This document shows, piece after piece, positions 1 through 8,829 of a stretch of DNA of 64,000 nt; positions within the stretch are counted from its first letter, which is position 1; each line of letters begins with the position of its first letter. The notes beneath the pieces were generated by a model. The model ran no database searches. It had not been told where the DNA came from and was given only the letters and a program-made list of their open reading frames with translations. Position numbers and translations under genes: made by a program. This DNA is from Flavobacterium ovatum (lineage in GTDB: Bacteria; Bacteroidota; Bacteroidia; Flavobacteriales; Flavobacteriaceae), in NCBI RefSeq assembly GCF_040703125.1, contig NZ_CP160035.1:2817001-2881000 (forward strand), read 5' to 3'.

Positions 1-408
1 GATTGTAATTTACACACCATTATTCGTTTGCCTAACTCGGTTTTTCAACCCTATGCAACAGTAGCGACCAATTTATTGTTTTTTACCAAAGGAACACCTA
101 CCAAAGAAGTTTGGTATTACGAACACCGCTTGCCTGAAGGACAAAAAGCGTACAACAAAACAAAACCGATTCAAGCTAAAGAATTCAACCCGATTAAAAA
201 ATGGTGGAACAACCGTGAGGAAAGTGATATTGCTTGGAAAGTTGACATACAAACCATCATAGACCGCAATTATGATTTGGATATAAAAAATCCAACCAAA
301 GCTGAGGAAGCACACGAATACAACAGTGCCGAATTGATGGAAATGCTACATGTTTCTTTCGAAAAAAGTAATGGATTATTGAACCAATTAAAACAAGCGG
401 TGAAATGA
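1..408 (+). CDS. hsdM: Type I restriction-modification methyltransferase subunit, C-terminal fragment
   Basis: The reading frame is open from base 1, so this is the end of a gene whose start and catalytic core lie outside the window. The first residues (NLHTIIRLPNSVF, then ATNLLFFTKG) are the stretch that follows the methyltransferase core in HsdM proteins. HsdM adds methyl groups to adenine in the target of a type I system and forms a complex with HsdS. The stop codon overlaps the start of the next gene (ATGA), so the two are translationally coupled, and hsdS follows at 1476. No hsdR is in the window; it is presumably upstream. The family call is by motif; the partial state is certain. Confidence 0.85.
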   Translation, partial: DCNLHTIIRLPNSVFQPYATVATNLLFFTKGTPTKEVWYYEHRLPEGQKAYNKTKPIQAKEFNPIKKWWNNREESDIAWKVDIQTIIDRNYDLDIKNPTKAEEAHEYNSAELMEMLHVSFEKSNGLLNQLKQAVK

Positions 409-1433
409 TAGAACCACAGTTTTCGGAAATTATAACCTTAATAAAAACGGCTCGATACAATGCATTTAAAGCGGTAAATACCGAGCTTATTAATTTGTAC
501 TGGGAAATTGGAAAATACATCACCACCCGAACACAAAATGAAGGTTGGGGAAAAGCCACTGTACAACAACTAGCGCAATTTATCCAAACACAAGAACCTG
601 AATTAAAAGGATTTTCGGATAAAAACTTGTGGCGAATGAAGCAGTTTTACGAAACTTATAATGATTCTCCAAAACTCGCCACACTGTGGCGAGTTTTAAG
701 CTGGAGTCATAATAGATTGATTTTTCCTCTAAAAACAGCAGAAGAAAGAGAATTTTACCTGCAATTATCATACAACGAAAAATATACAGTAAGGGAACTC
801 GAAAGACAAATTAATAGCTCCTATTTTGAGCGCACTATATTAAGTAATGAAAAACTCTCAACAGTGTTGAGAGTTTTACCAAATCAAGAACTCTCAGCAC
901 TGCCGAGAGTTTTGCCCAATGAAATAGAAAACATCTTCAAAGAGAACTATGTTTTAGAGTTTTTGAACCTACCCGAATTGCATTCTGAGAAAGATTTACA
1001 AAAGCAACTCATCTTGCAAATGAAACAGTTTTTGCTCGAATTGGGCAAAGATTTTTTGTTTGTGGACGAAGAATTTCGTTTGCAAGTAGGAAACAAAGAT
1101 TATCGAACTGATTTGTTGTTTTACCACCGAAACCTACAATGTTTAGTCGCTTTTGAGTTAAAAACCACCGATTTTGAACCCGAACACTTGGGTAAACTCA
1201 ACTTTTACCTCGAAGCATTAGACCGTGATGTCAAGAAAGAACACGAAAATCCAAGCATTGGTATTTTGCTATGCAAAGGCAAAGACAACGAAGTGGTAGA
1301 ATATGCCCTTAGCCGAAACCTTTCGCCAACAATGATTAGCGAATACACCATAAAACTACCCAACAAAAAACTATTACAAGACAAACTACACGAATTTTAT
1401 GAACGCATTGAACAAAGTAAGGATGAAGAATAG
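405..1433 (+). CDS. DUF1016 / PDDEXK nuclease domain protein (YhcG-like)
   Basis: A 342-residue protein. The N-terminal half has the DUF1016 pattern (INLYWEIGKYI, then LSWSHNRLI near residues 100-115). The C-terminal half has a PD-(D/E)XK nuclease core (YRTDLLFYHRNL, then LVAFELKTTDF near residues 225-255). Proteins of this family often sit inside type I restriction loci, as here between hsdM and hsdS; the role is presumed nuclease or defence but is not settled. The start overlaps the hsdM stop by 4 bases. Oddity: three short near-perfect DNA palindromes lie inside the reading frame (671-697, 851-877, 889-911), each encoding a version of LS/AT-x-x-RVL. They give the protein repeated segments near residues 90-97, 150-157 and 162-169. 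Confidence 0.85.
   Translation: MIEPQFSEIITLIKTARYNAFKAVNTELINLYWEIGKYITTRTQNEGWGKATVQQLAQFIQTQEPELKGFSDKNLWRMKQFYETYNDSPKLATLWRVLSWSHNRLIFPLKTAEEREFYLQLSYNEKYTVRELERQINSSYFERTILSNEKLSTVLRVLPNQELSALPRVLPNEIENIFKENYVLEFLNLPELHSEKDLQKQLILQMKQFLLELGKDFLFVDEEFRLQVGNKDYRTDLLFYHRNLQCLVAFELKTTDFEPEHLGKLNFYLEALDRDVKKEHENPSIGILLCKGKDNEVVEYALSRNLSPTMISEYTIKLPNKKLLQDKLHEFYERIEQSKDEE
671..697. repeat. In-frame palindrome 1 within the DUF1016 gene
   Basis: Two 13-base arms (AAAACTCGCCACA and its exact reverse complement) flank a single C. The palindrome is read through in frame as KLATLWRVL. It matches the two later palindromes in arm length, central single base and flanking AACTC/GAGTT. Confidence 0.85.
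851..877. repeat. In-frame palindrome 2 within the DUF1016 gene
   Basis: Two perfect 13-base arms (AAAACTCTCAACA and its reverse complement) around a central G, encoding KLSTVLRVL. It is the same kind of element as the one at 671-697, with different arm bases but kept pairing. Confidence 0.85.
889..911. repeat. In-frame palindrome 3 within the DUF1016 gene
   Basis: Arms of 11 bases (AACTCTCAGCA against TGCCGAGAGTT) with one mismatch around a central C, encoding ELSALPRVL. It follows palindrome 2 by only 11 bases, which suggests local duplication of the unit. Confidence 0.75.
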
Positions 1434-1475
1434 TAGTGTAATTTTGTTGAATTTGATAATACAAGAAGTGAAATA

Positions 1476-2801
1476 ATGAGTTGGAAGAAATATGTGCTGG
1501 GTGATATTCTTAAAAGAAAAAGAACACCTGAAAAGATAGATTCTGAAAAAGAATACAAACTGGTTACAATAAAACTTTACCATAAAGGTGTTATTCCTAG
1601 AAGTATTGTGAAAGGCGCTACAATTAAATCTCCAATGTCATCAGTTAAAAGTGGCGATTTTGTATTGTCTGGAATTGATGCTAGAAATGGTGCTTTTGGA
1701 ATTGTACCAAAAGAATTAGATGGTGCAGTAATTACAAATGACTTTTGGTGTATTGAACCTGATGAAACTAAGATTAGCAAAGATTTTTTTCTGTATATAA
1801 CTTCTACAGCTTTTTTTGACTATATCTGTAAGCAAAGTAGTGATGGTACAACGCAAAGGATACGATTACAAAAAGATAGATTCTTTAATTATGAAATTGC
1901 ATTACCAAGTATTGAAGAACAAAAAGAAATTTTAAAGCAATTAAACAATTTAAGTTATATAAAAGGTTCATTAACAAGTGAGTTAACCCACCAACTCGAC
2001 CTAGTAAAACAACTGCGTCAATCCTTTTTGCGTGAAGCCATGCAAGGAAAGTTGGTAAAAAGTACCAACACCAAAGAAACAGGACAACAACTCCTTAAAA
2101 AAATCAAAGCCGAAAAAGCCCAACTCATTGCCGAAAAAAAAATCAAAAAAGAAAAACCATTGCCGCTAATTATTGAGGAAGAAATTCCTTTTGAAACCCC
2201 TGAGCATTGGGCTTGGTGTAGGTTAAATGAAATTTGTGATTATATAATAGATTGTCCCCATTCTACTCCACAATACACTGATATGGAAACAGAATACTTT
2301 GGAATAGATACAAATTGCATAAATGATAAAGGTGAGATAACTCGATTAAGAGGGCTTTCGAGAGAAAGCTATTTAGATAGAATTAAAAGACTAATACCTA
2401 AAGAAAATGACATTGTATATGCAAGAGAAGGCTCTATAGGATTAGCAACATTTATACCATCAGATAAAAATATATGTTTAGGTCAGAGAGTTATGTTGTT
2501 CAGGGCTTCTAATATTATTAAACCAAAATATCTAAAATTTGTTGTTACGGATGACGAATATAAGAAAAGACTTTTGGAGAAACATAGAGGCATAGGTGCT
2601 AAACATGTTAATGTATCTGATATAAAATCCTCTTTAATTCCTCTTCCACCACTTCACGAGCAAGAGCAAATTGTAGCCAAGTTGGAGGAGTTAATGGGGT
2701 TTTGTGATGGCTTGGAGCAAAGTATAAAAGAAAGTCAAGGCTATAATAAAATATTGTTGCAACAGGTTTTAAGAGAGGCTTTGCAGGGGGAGGAAGTTTA
2801 A
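1476..2801 (+). CDS. hsdS: Type I restriction-modification specificity subunit
   Basis: A 441-residue HsdS protein, which recognises the two halves of the target sequence for HsdM and HsdR. It has the usual layout: target recognition domain 1 (about 1-155), a helical conserved region (residues about 170-200, QLRQSFLREAMQGKL), domain 2 (about 240-400) and a second helical region (EQIVAKLEELMGFCDGLEQS to the C-terminus, ending LREALQGE). Both helical repeats end in the similar FLREAMQGK / VLREALQGE motifs, the hallmark of HsdS internal symmetry. The ATG at 1476 was chosen because it gives a normal N-terminus and lies 42 bases after the DUF1016 stop, in a likely operon. Confidence 0.9.
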   Translation: MSWKKYVLGDILKRKRTPEKIDSEKEYKLVTIKLYHKGVIPRSIVKGATIKSPMSSVKSGDFVLSGIDARNGAFGIVPKELDGAVITNDFWCIEPDETKISKDFFLYITSTAFFDYICKQSSDGTTQRIRLQKDRFFNYEIALPSIEEQKEILKQLNNLSYIKGSLTSELTHQLDLVKQLRQSFLREAMQGKLVKSTNTKETGQQLLKKIKAEKAQLIAEKKIKKEKPLPLIIEEEIPFETPEHWAWCRLNEICDYIIDCPHSTPQYTDMETEYFGIDTNCINDKGEITRLRGLSRESYLDRIKRLIPKENDIVYAREGSIGLATFIPSDKNICLGQRVMLFRASNIIKPKYLKFVVTDDEYKKRLLEKHRGIGAKHVNVSDIKSSLIPLPPLHEQEQIVAKLEELMGFCDGLEQSIKESQGYNKILLQQVLREALQGEEV

Positions 2802-2810
2802 TACACAAAT

Positions 2811-3515
2811 ATGGAAAAAGACACAATTCAAAATTATGATAATTTGCTAAAAAGTAAATTAAATCATTTACAAATTCATCCTAATTATTTACCTCATATT
2901 GGTAAAAATTTTGATGACGTAAAACAGCGAATAATGATTGTAGCCGAAAGTCATTATGTTGATGGTTGTATTACAGCTGATGGTTGGTATAACAATCCCG
3001 AAGAAATATATTCAAGGCTAATTGAATCAATTGATTGGTTTAAAACGCGTAGCGTGTTACTAACTTATTTCAAACAAAGAAAATTAAGAAAAGTTGAACC
3101 TGCACTGACTATTTTTAAAAATTTAGAAACTGCCTACAAGACAGTTTTTAAAAATTCTCAATTATTTGATGAATGTGTCTATATCAACTACTTTCAACGC
3201 CCAGCAGAAAAGAAAGGAGATTCAATACAAATTGATAAACGAGATAGTGCAATAGCCTTAGATAATTTACTAGTATTAATTGATGTATTGAAGTTAGATA
3301 AAATCATTTTTGTGAGCAGTAAAGCGTATAAAGATTTTATTGTAAATACAACAGAAACACAACGAAAAGCATTACCATATATTGGTTCTGTTCCGCATCC
3401 ATCCGCAAGTGCATGGTGGAATACGACATCTACAAAGTATGGAACAAAAGAAATTCCAACAGCGACAGGGAGAGAGAAGTTTGAAAGGATAATTAAACCC
3501 AAAAAGGAAGAATAA
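2811..3515 (+). CDS. Unrecognised protein, possibly uracil-DNA-glycosylase-fold
   Basis: A 234-residue protein starting 9 bases after hsdS and probably in its operon. A hydrophobic strand with an acidic residue near the N-terminus (IMIVAESHY, residues about 38-46) and a late GSVPHPSASAWWN motif (about 195-207) recall motif 1 and the HPS loop of the uracil-DNA glycosylase superfamily. That resemblance is weak and is inference only. No signal peptide or membrane segment is visible. Its position between hsdS and a GmrSD-type gene fits an accessory defence gene. A plain hypothetical protein is the safe reading. Confidence 0.5.
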   Translation: MEKDTIQNYDNLLKSKLNHLQIHPNYLPHIGKNFDDVKQRIMIVAESHYVDGCITADGWYNNPEEIYSRLIESIDWFKTRSVLLTYFKQRKLRKVEPALTIFKNLETAYKTVFKNSQLFDECVYINYFQRPAEKKGDSIQIDKRDSAIALDNLLVLIDVLKLDKIIFVSSKAYKDFIVNTTETQRKALPYIGSVPHPSASAWWNTTSTKYGTKEIPTATGREKFERIIKPKKEE

Positions 3516-3532
3516 TAAATAACCAACAGAAT

Positions 3533-3928
3533 ATGGTACGATTTACAACTATTCAAAAAAAGGTGCATATACCTCATAGATTGAAATATTATTTTGCTTC
3601 TAGCAGTGATGAGTTTGGCAGAATTGATTTCGAAAAAAAAATAGAAACTTTTCGCTCTGTAGTTTCTAATGGTTATAGTATTTATGACCTAACAGAACAG
3701 TTTAGAAAAGATCACGCTAAATATTACGATCAAAATGATATGAAAGCAGTTTTGTGTGGTCATATTGCCGAACTGATCTATAGAGATAGAATAAACATAA
3801 TAGTTGAAAGATATTACAGAGATGACTCCTATGAAAGCGTTGCCAAAGAATTGGATAAGTTTGTAATGAATCCGATCGATAGTGATGCGTTTATGAAGAT
3901 GGTAAAAGAACGTTTTAGTATTCCTTGA
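3533..3928 (+). CDS. Hypothetical protein of 131 residues
   Basis: I do not recognise this gene. It begins 17 bases after the previous stop, so it is likely co-transcribed with it. The product is a small soluble, charged, mostly helical protein (many K, E, R, Y; no signal peptide or membrane segment). A run near residues 60-85 (KYYDQNDMKAVLCGHIAEL, then YRDR) looks like an amphipathic helix pair. Base use is the same as that of its neighbours. Confidence 0.6.
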   Translation: MVRFTTIQKKVHIPHRLKYYFASSSDEFGRIDFEKKIETFRSVVSNGYSIYDLTEQFRKDHAKYYDQNDMKAVLCGHIAELIYRDRINIIVERYYRDDSYESVAKELDKFVMNPIDSDAFMKMVKERFSIP

Positions 3929-4037
3929 TAATTAGGTTAATTAAGTTACAAACGTAAAAGTATGTTACCCATTTTCAAAATATATAATTTCTAATAAAAG
4001 TATTTATGATAGAATAAATACTTACAAATGCCAAATC

Positions 4038-6545
4038 ATGATTGCCAATCAATTACAAATAAATAACTTTTTACAAGCACCCAGTGTACAATTTGTTATA
4101 CCTGTATATCAGCGTAATTACGACTGGAAAAATGCAGAGTGTAATGAATTACTGCACGATATTATTGGTGTAGAAACAGAGAAAAGAGGAACACATTTTA
4201 TAGGGAGTATAGTATATATTCATGAAGGTATTCACCTTATCGACGAAGTAAAAGAATTGGTCATTATTGATGGACAGCAGCGATTGACAACCATTAATAT
4301 TCTATATGTTGCCTTGTATCGTTTTGCGAAAGAAAATGATAAATTACAAGATGCAGAACGATTGTACAACATGTTCTTGACCAATCAATATGTTAAAAAC
4401 GAATCTAGCAAACTAAAGCTAAAACAAACGGATACTAATTCATTAGCTTTTAAAGCTATTATGGTAGGCACAGAGAAAGAGTTTGATGGTTTTTCGAATG
4501 TAATAGAGAATTACAACTTTTTCAGGAGTAACATAAACGAGGGTAACTTCGATTTGATTTTAAAAGGTTTGAATAGTTTAGTATTTGTCCAAATATCCCT
4601 AGACAGAGACAAGGATGATCCGCAACGTATATTTGAAAGTTTGAATTCAACAGGTTTGGATTTATCACAATCGGATCTGATTCGTAACTTCATTCTAATG
4701 GATTTAGAACCCAAAGAACAAAACAGAATTTTTGAAACTGTATGGAGCCCTATAGAGGAAAATGCCAAAGATTTAGTGAAACAAAGTTCACTAGTTTCTG
4801 AGTTCATTAGAGATTACTTAACGCTACGCAACAAGAAAATACCCAACAAAAACAAGGTGTATTTTGAGTTCAAAAGCCTTTATAACAATAAGAAAGCAGA
4901 AGCCTATTATCAGGAATTAGAGAATATAAAATCATTATCAGCTCATTACAAAAAATTAGCCAATCCATCGACAGTAAAAGATGCTAGTATTCGCAATGAA
5001 CTAGAATACATCAATCGTTTGGAGATCAATGTGGCTTATCCATTCTTGCTGCAAGTATTTGAAGACACCGAGAACGGCTTACTTGATACAGCAGAATTAA
5101 TTAAGATTTTAAAATTGATTCAATCCTATACTTGGAGAAGGTTTATTGTAGGTTTACCTACGAGTGCCTTGAATAAAATCTTTATGAGTTTGTATTCGGA
5201 AGTGGATACAGAGGAATATTATGATTCTATAGCGAAAGCTTTACTAAAAAAGAAAGGAAGCGCCAAGTTCCCAACTAATGAAGATGTAAAAACAGCCTTA
5301 AAGGATAAAGATTTATACAATACCCAACCTAAAAACAGAAATTACTTGTTTGAATTGTTGGAGAATTATAATAATAAAGAATATGTCAATACCAATAATG
5401 AAGCTATTACCATTGAACATATTTTTCCAAGAAATCCAAATGAACAATGGAGCACAGACTTATCTTCAGAAGAGTTTTTTCTGTTTAAAGAAAAACATCT
5501 TAATACAATAGGAAACTTAACCTTATCAGGAAACAATGGAGCTTTGAGCAATAAGTCGTTCTTGGATAAAAAAGAAATGAATAAAGAGGGTAACGAACAA
5601 GGTTACAGTTTTAGTCGTTTATGGTTGAATTCCTATCTAAAAAAAATTGACCATTGGAATATCGAAAAATACGAAGAGCGTCAAGCGATCATTTATGAAC
5701 GTTTTTTAAAGATTTGGGAATTCCCAACGGTTATTATCTCTGAAACTAACGATTCTGAAGAGCAAAATATCTTTGATGCCGAAAGTCCTAGAAATAAAAA
5801 ACTAGAATACTATATTTTTGAAAACAATAAGATAGAAGAAGATGCAGTGGCTCAAATGTATTTTGGTGTTGTTCGTACCTTATACGCAAAGAATTCACAA
5901 TTATTGGTTAGCAGTCCAGACGTTTTTAAAATCACTAGAAATTCGTCAGATTTTAGAGCTTCACAAGAAGTGGCTAATGGGTGGTTTATGGAGTCTAACA
6001 TTGATAGTAGTAGCAAGTTTGGTACTTTAAAAAGACTTTTGACTTTATTTGAAATGGAGGAGGAGTTAAGTATCAAATATTCGCTTACGACTGATTCTGA
6101 GATCGAGCCAAGCCGCTTTGAAGTAAGAAAAAAGTACTGGACTCAGTTACTACCGTTATTAGAGAATACTACATTATTTAATAATGTGAGTGCTTCAAAA
6201 GATCATTGGATTTCATCGGGAGCAGGGACAGCTGGCTTGTCCTATACACTTGTTATAACCAAGATGTATGTTAGAATCGAATTGACTATTTTAACATCTA
6301 GTAAAGATAAAAACAAATTGTATTTCAAAAAGCTCTTAAGGAATAAAGAAACAATTGAAGAGACATTTGGACAACAGCTAGAATGGGAAAAACAACCTGA
6401 AAATAAAATGAGTAGAATAAAAATAGAAAAACAAGGCGTAAATTTATTTAGGAAGACTGATTGGCTAGAAATGAATGAATTTATTATTACCACGCTACCA
6501 AAATTTGAAAATGCATTAAGTCCGTTCTTAAAAAATATTAAGTAG
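4038..6545 (+). CDS. GmrSD-type restriction protein (DUF262, DUF1524, DUF4268-like)
   Basis: An 835-residue protein with the order of a single-chain GmrSD/type IV restriction enzyme. The DUF262 domain (about 1-230) shows VIPVYQRNYDW near the start, IIDGQQRLTTI near residue 75-85 and FESLNSTGLDLSQSDLIRNF near 197-216; it is a ParB/Srx-like nucleotide-using fold. The DUF1524 HNH-like nuclease (about 455-520) shows TIEHIFPRN and LNTIGNLTLSGNN. The last ~140 residues (KKYWTQLLPLLE onward) resemble DUF4268. GmrSD proteins cut modified, often glucosylated, phage DNA; the substrate here is unknown. It lies beside a type I locus, so this is a small defence island. Confidence 0.85.
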   Translation: MIANQLQINNFLQAPSVQFVIPVYQRNYDWKNAECNELLHDIIGVETEKRGTHFIGSIVYIHEGIHLIDEVKELVIIDGQQRLTTINILYVALYRFAKENDKLQDAERLYNMFLTNQYVKNESSKLKLKQTDTNSLAFKAIMVGTEKEFDGFSNVIENYNFFRSNINEGNFDLILKGLNSLVFVQISLDRDKDDPQRIFESLNSTGLDLSQSDLIRNFILMDLEPKEQNRIFETVWSPIEENAKDLVKQSSLVSEFIRDYLTLRNKKIPNKNKVYFEFKSLYNNKKAEAYYQELENIKSLSAHYKKLANPSTVKDASIRNELEYINRLEINVAYPFLLQVFEDTENGLLDTAELIKILKLIQSYTWRRFIVGLPTSALNKIFMSLYSEVDTEEYYDSIAKALLKKKGSAKFPTNEDVKTALKDKDLYNTQPKNRNYLFELLENYNNKEYVNTNNEAITIEHIFPRNPNEQWSTDLSSEEFFLFKEKHLNTIGNLTLSGNNGALSNKSFLDKKEMNKEGNEQGYSFSRLWLNSYLKKIDHWNIEKYEERQAIIYERFLKIWEFPTVIISETNDSEEQNIFDAESPRNKKLEYYIFENNKIEEDAVAQMYFGVVRTLYAKNSQLLVSSPDVFKITRNSSDFRASQEVANGWFMESNIDSSSKFGTLKRLLTLFEMEEELSIKYSLTTDSEIEPSRFEVRKKYWTQLLPLLENTTLFNNVSASKDHWISSGAGTAGLSYTLVITKMYVRIELTILTSSKDKNKLYFKKLLRNKETIEETFGQQLEWEKQPENKMSRIKIEKQGVNLFRKTDWLEMNEFIITTLPKFENALSPFLKNIK

Positions 6546-6663
6546 GGATTGTGCTTGTTTTGTTCCTGGGATTTGATAGTATAAAGTGTTATCGGGCAGA
6601 ATTTGGATTTGTATTTTTTGTTTGATTTATTTTTGAAATATTAACCTTTAAAAGTAAAATAAA

Positions 6664-6870
6664 ATGGCAAAAAACAAACAAGTAAATACAGGAAAAAGCT
6701 CTAATTCTCAAAAATCAGTGGACAATAGATCAAATCAATTAAACCCTAATAATAGAGCATATTTTAAATCTCGTGAAGGCAATAAACCACAAATGAGTAT
6801 GAACAAAGATACTGATAGTGATTGGGATGATGATAATTATGCAGATGATTGGGAATTTAATCATGATTAA
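6664..6870 (+). CDS. Small acidic hypothetical protein
   Basis: A 68-residue product I do not recognise. The N-terminal half is rich in K, N, Q and S, and the C-terminal third is strongly acidic (DTDSDWDDDNYADDWEF). It is probably disordered. It stands alone on the plus strand about 120 bases after the GmrSD-type gene. Whether it is expressed is uncertain; the clear ATG and the ordered charge pattern favour a real gene. Confidence 0.45.
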   Translation: MAKNKQVNTGKSSNSQKSVDNRSNQLNPNNRAYFKSREGNKPQMSMNKDTDSDWDDDNYADDWEFNHD

Positions 6871-6965
6871 TGAAAACAGGTTTTATAATCTTTTTGAAAA
6901 TTAATTTTAAGAAAATTATGAGACTTAGATTTAAATATTTTTTTAATTTATAGATAAGTAATTTT

Positions 6966-7787
6966 ATGTTTAAGCAATTTGGAGCAAACTACCTAAAAAG
7001 GTTTGAAACTTTACCTTTGGAGAAAAAAGAAGAAATGTTTAATAATATTTTGAATACGTTATACGGTGGTGAAAATGAATTAAAAGTTCATTTGACTGCA
7101 TTAAAAGAGCAATCAAAAAGCGATGAAGAGATTTCGGATATTTTAATGAAGGAAATAAATTTAGATTTTTATTTGAGACTGTCAGAAATAGTGCAATTAG
7201 GAGGCATTATGGACATAATTCAATTAGAATCTAAACTCCACGAACATCGAAATGAATTATTTAGTTTAGTTACTAACCCGAAAGGTTTAGAAAGAATGTT
7301 TCAAATCCAGAAACAATTGGCAGAGTATCAAATTAAAACTTTATTTAATATTGATCTAGAAGGGAAAACACGAGAAGAATCAAAGGAACTGCTAAAAGTC
7401 ATATTGTACACAACTAAAGAAAATATTGCTAAAGAATTTGGTATTAGTAAAAAGACTTTAATAAAGTGGTTGAAAAATTCTTTTGGGGAGAGATTTGAAA
7501 GACCCGATAGAAAGATTGCCATGAATGAATATAAAGAAATTTTTGAAGCTTTCTTTTTAAGTGATGATGAAGTACTAGACTTGAATAATGATCTAGGTAA
7601 GTATATCAGGAGAATGAATAAAGGTGTTAATTTTAATAAAAGTGACATCGCTTTCTTATGCGATTCTGATGTGAAAACTCAAAAAGCAAATCTAATGAAA
7701 ATTGCTTTATATTCATCTGCAAATATATTTTCTTATTCAGTAGCAAAAGAATTCGCAAGTAGAATGGGATGTGAACTGGATTTTTAA
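6966..7787 (+). CDS. Hypothetical protein with a helix-turn-helix-like segment
   Basis: A 273-residue protein that I cannot assign to a family. It is charged and helical, with no signal peptide. Residues about 150-170 (TKENIAKEFGISKKTLIKWL) read like a helix-turn-helix, so DNA binding is possible. Its stop codon overlaps, tail to tail, the end of the DUF6371 gene on the other strand by 4 bases. It forms the boundary between the rightward defence genes and the leftward mobility genes of the element. Confidence 0.6.
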   Translation: MFKQFGANYLKRFETLPLEKKEEMFNNILNTLYGGENELKVHLTALKEQSKSDEEISDILMKEINLDFYLRLSEIVQLGGIMDIIQLESKLHEHRNELFSLVTNPKGLERMFQIQKQLAEYQIKTLFNIDLEGKTREESKELLKVILYTTKENIAKEFGISKKTLIKWLKNSFGERFERPDRKIAMNEYKEIFEAFFLSDDEVLDLNNDLGKYIRRMNKGVNFNKSDIAFLCDSDVKTQKANLMKIALYSSANIFSYSVAKEFASRMGCELDF

Positions 7788-8731
7788 AGTTCTATATTTA
7801 AGTTCCTAAACACATCCTCCAAATCACAATTATACAAACTTTCATCTTTTAATTCTTGATCAGTTCTCCCTTTTGTCATATCCCAGATAGAAGCATTAAT
7901 ACCCATTGAGCGAAGATGAATCAGTTTGTCGTACATGATAGCAACAGCATTTTCGCTCATATCAGGAATTATAACTACAGAATGACCGATTAAGCATTTG
8001 GTTTTTTCATCTGTCAAACCATTAATTCCACCATAAGCTACCCAAACGTACTGTGGCAGTAAAATAGCACCAACAATTGCAGTTTTCTCACTTTCAACCA
8101 GAATAATGGTATGTTTTCCTTTAATTCCTTTATAGACTAAGTGCGCTCCAAATAAGCAAGCATAGTAACCATCTTCATTTTTATAGGGTACTTTGAATTT
8201 GTTAGTTCTTTTACCATTTTCGTTGTAATAGCAAATTTTAGCTTTCTGAACTTTTAAATCGGAGTTGATATTCCAGAATACTGTGCCGCCATCAATCGTA
8301 CTGCCTAAAGTATAGGATAGTTTTATATCATCTACTTTTTCGTTACCATAGGTTTTACGTAAATAGGAGAGAAGATTGTTCTCAGGATTGTGATTAAAAT
8401 GTTCCCAAATTATCGCTTCATTAATATACTTGATTGTTGGCTTTGCTATAGGAGCAGGATTGCTGTGAACGGAATTATTTTTAAAAACCCCATCATGTTT
8501 TTCAAATCTATTCTGAATTGAATTCCATGTAAATTCATTTCCATTTTCATCTTTATAAATAGGTGGAGGAATGGTTTGTTTTCCACAGGAATGGCAATAG
8601 CCGTATTGATCGGGTAGGTTTAGATAATTAATGAACTTACCGTCCTTATTCGTTCTATTACAGCATGGTGTTACTAGTTTGTAATTTCTTTTTGGATTGA
8701 ATTTGTAGTGAGTAAATACTTTAGTAAACAT
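7784..8731 (-). CDS. DUF6371 protein, CHC2-zinc/TOPRIM primase-like
   Basis: A 315-residue protein. Near the N-terminus, CCNRTNKDGKF and YCHSCGK give cysteines of a CHC2-type zinc finger (residues about 20-55). A TOPRIM-like segment follows (HTIILVESEKTAIVG, residues about 207-221, then VVIIPDMSENA). This is the layout of primase-like DUF6371 proteins, which in Bacteroidota mobile elements lie next to a DUF3987 gene, as here at 8830-10143. The pair presumably serves replication or mobilisation of the element. The DUF number is from memory of the family pattern. Confidence 0.75.
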   Translation of the reverse strand: MFTKVFTHYKFNPKRNYKLVTPCCNRTNKDGKFINYLNLPDQYGYCHSCGKQTIPPPIYKDENGNEFTWNSIQNRFEKHDGVFKNNSVHSNPAPIAKPTIKYINEAIIWEHFNHNPENNLLSYLRKTYGNEKVDDIKLSYTLGSTIDGGTVFWNINSDLKVQKAKICYYNENGKRTNKFKVPYKNEDGYYACLFGAHLVYKGIKGKHTIILVESEKTAIVGAILLPQYVWVAYGGINGLTDEKTKCLIGHSVVIIPDMSENAVAIMYDKLIHLRSMGINASIWDMTKGRTDQELKDESLYNCDLEDVFRNLNIEL

Positions 8732-8829
8732 AATGTATGTATTTTAATTTATGCAACTTGCAACTAATATTCAGTATTGTTTTAGTTGTTAATATGTTGA
8801 TTTTGATAATGTTGAGGTGGTTTTTTGAG

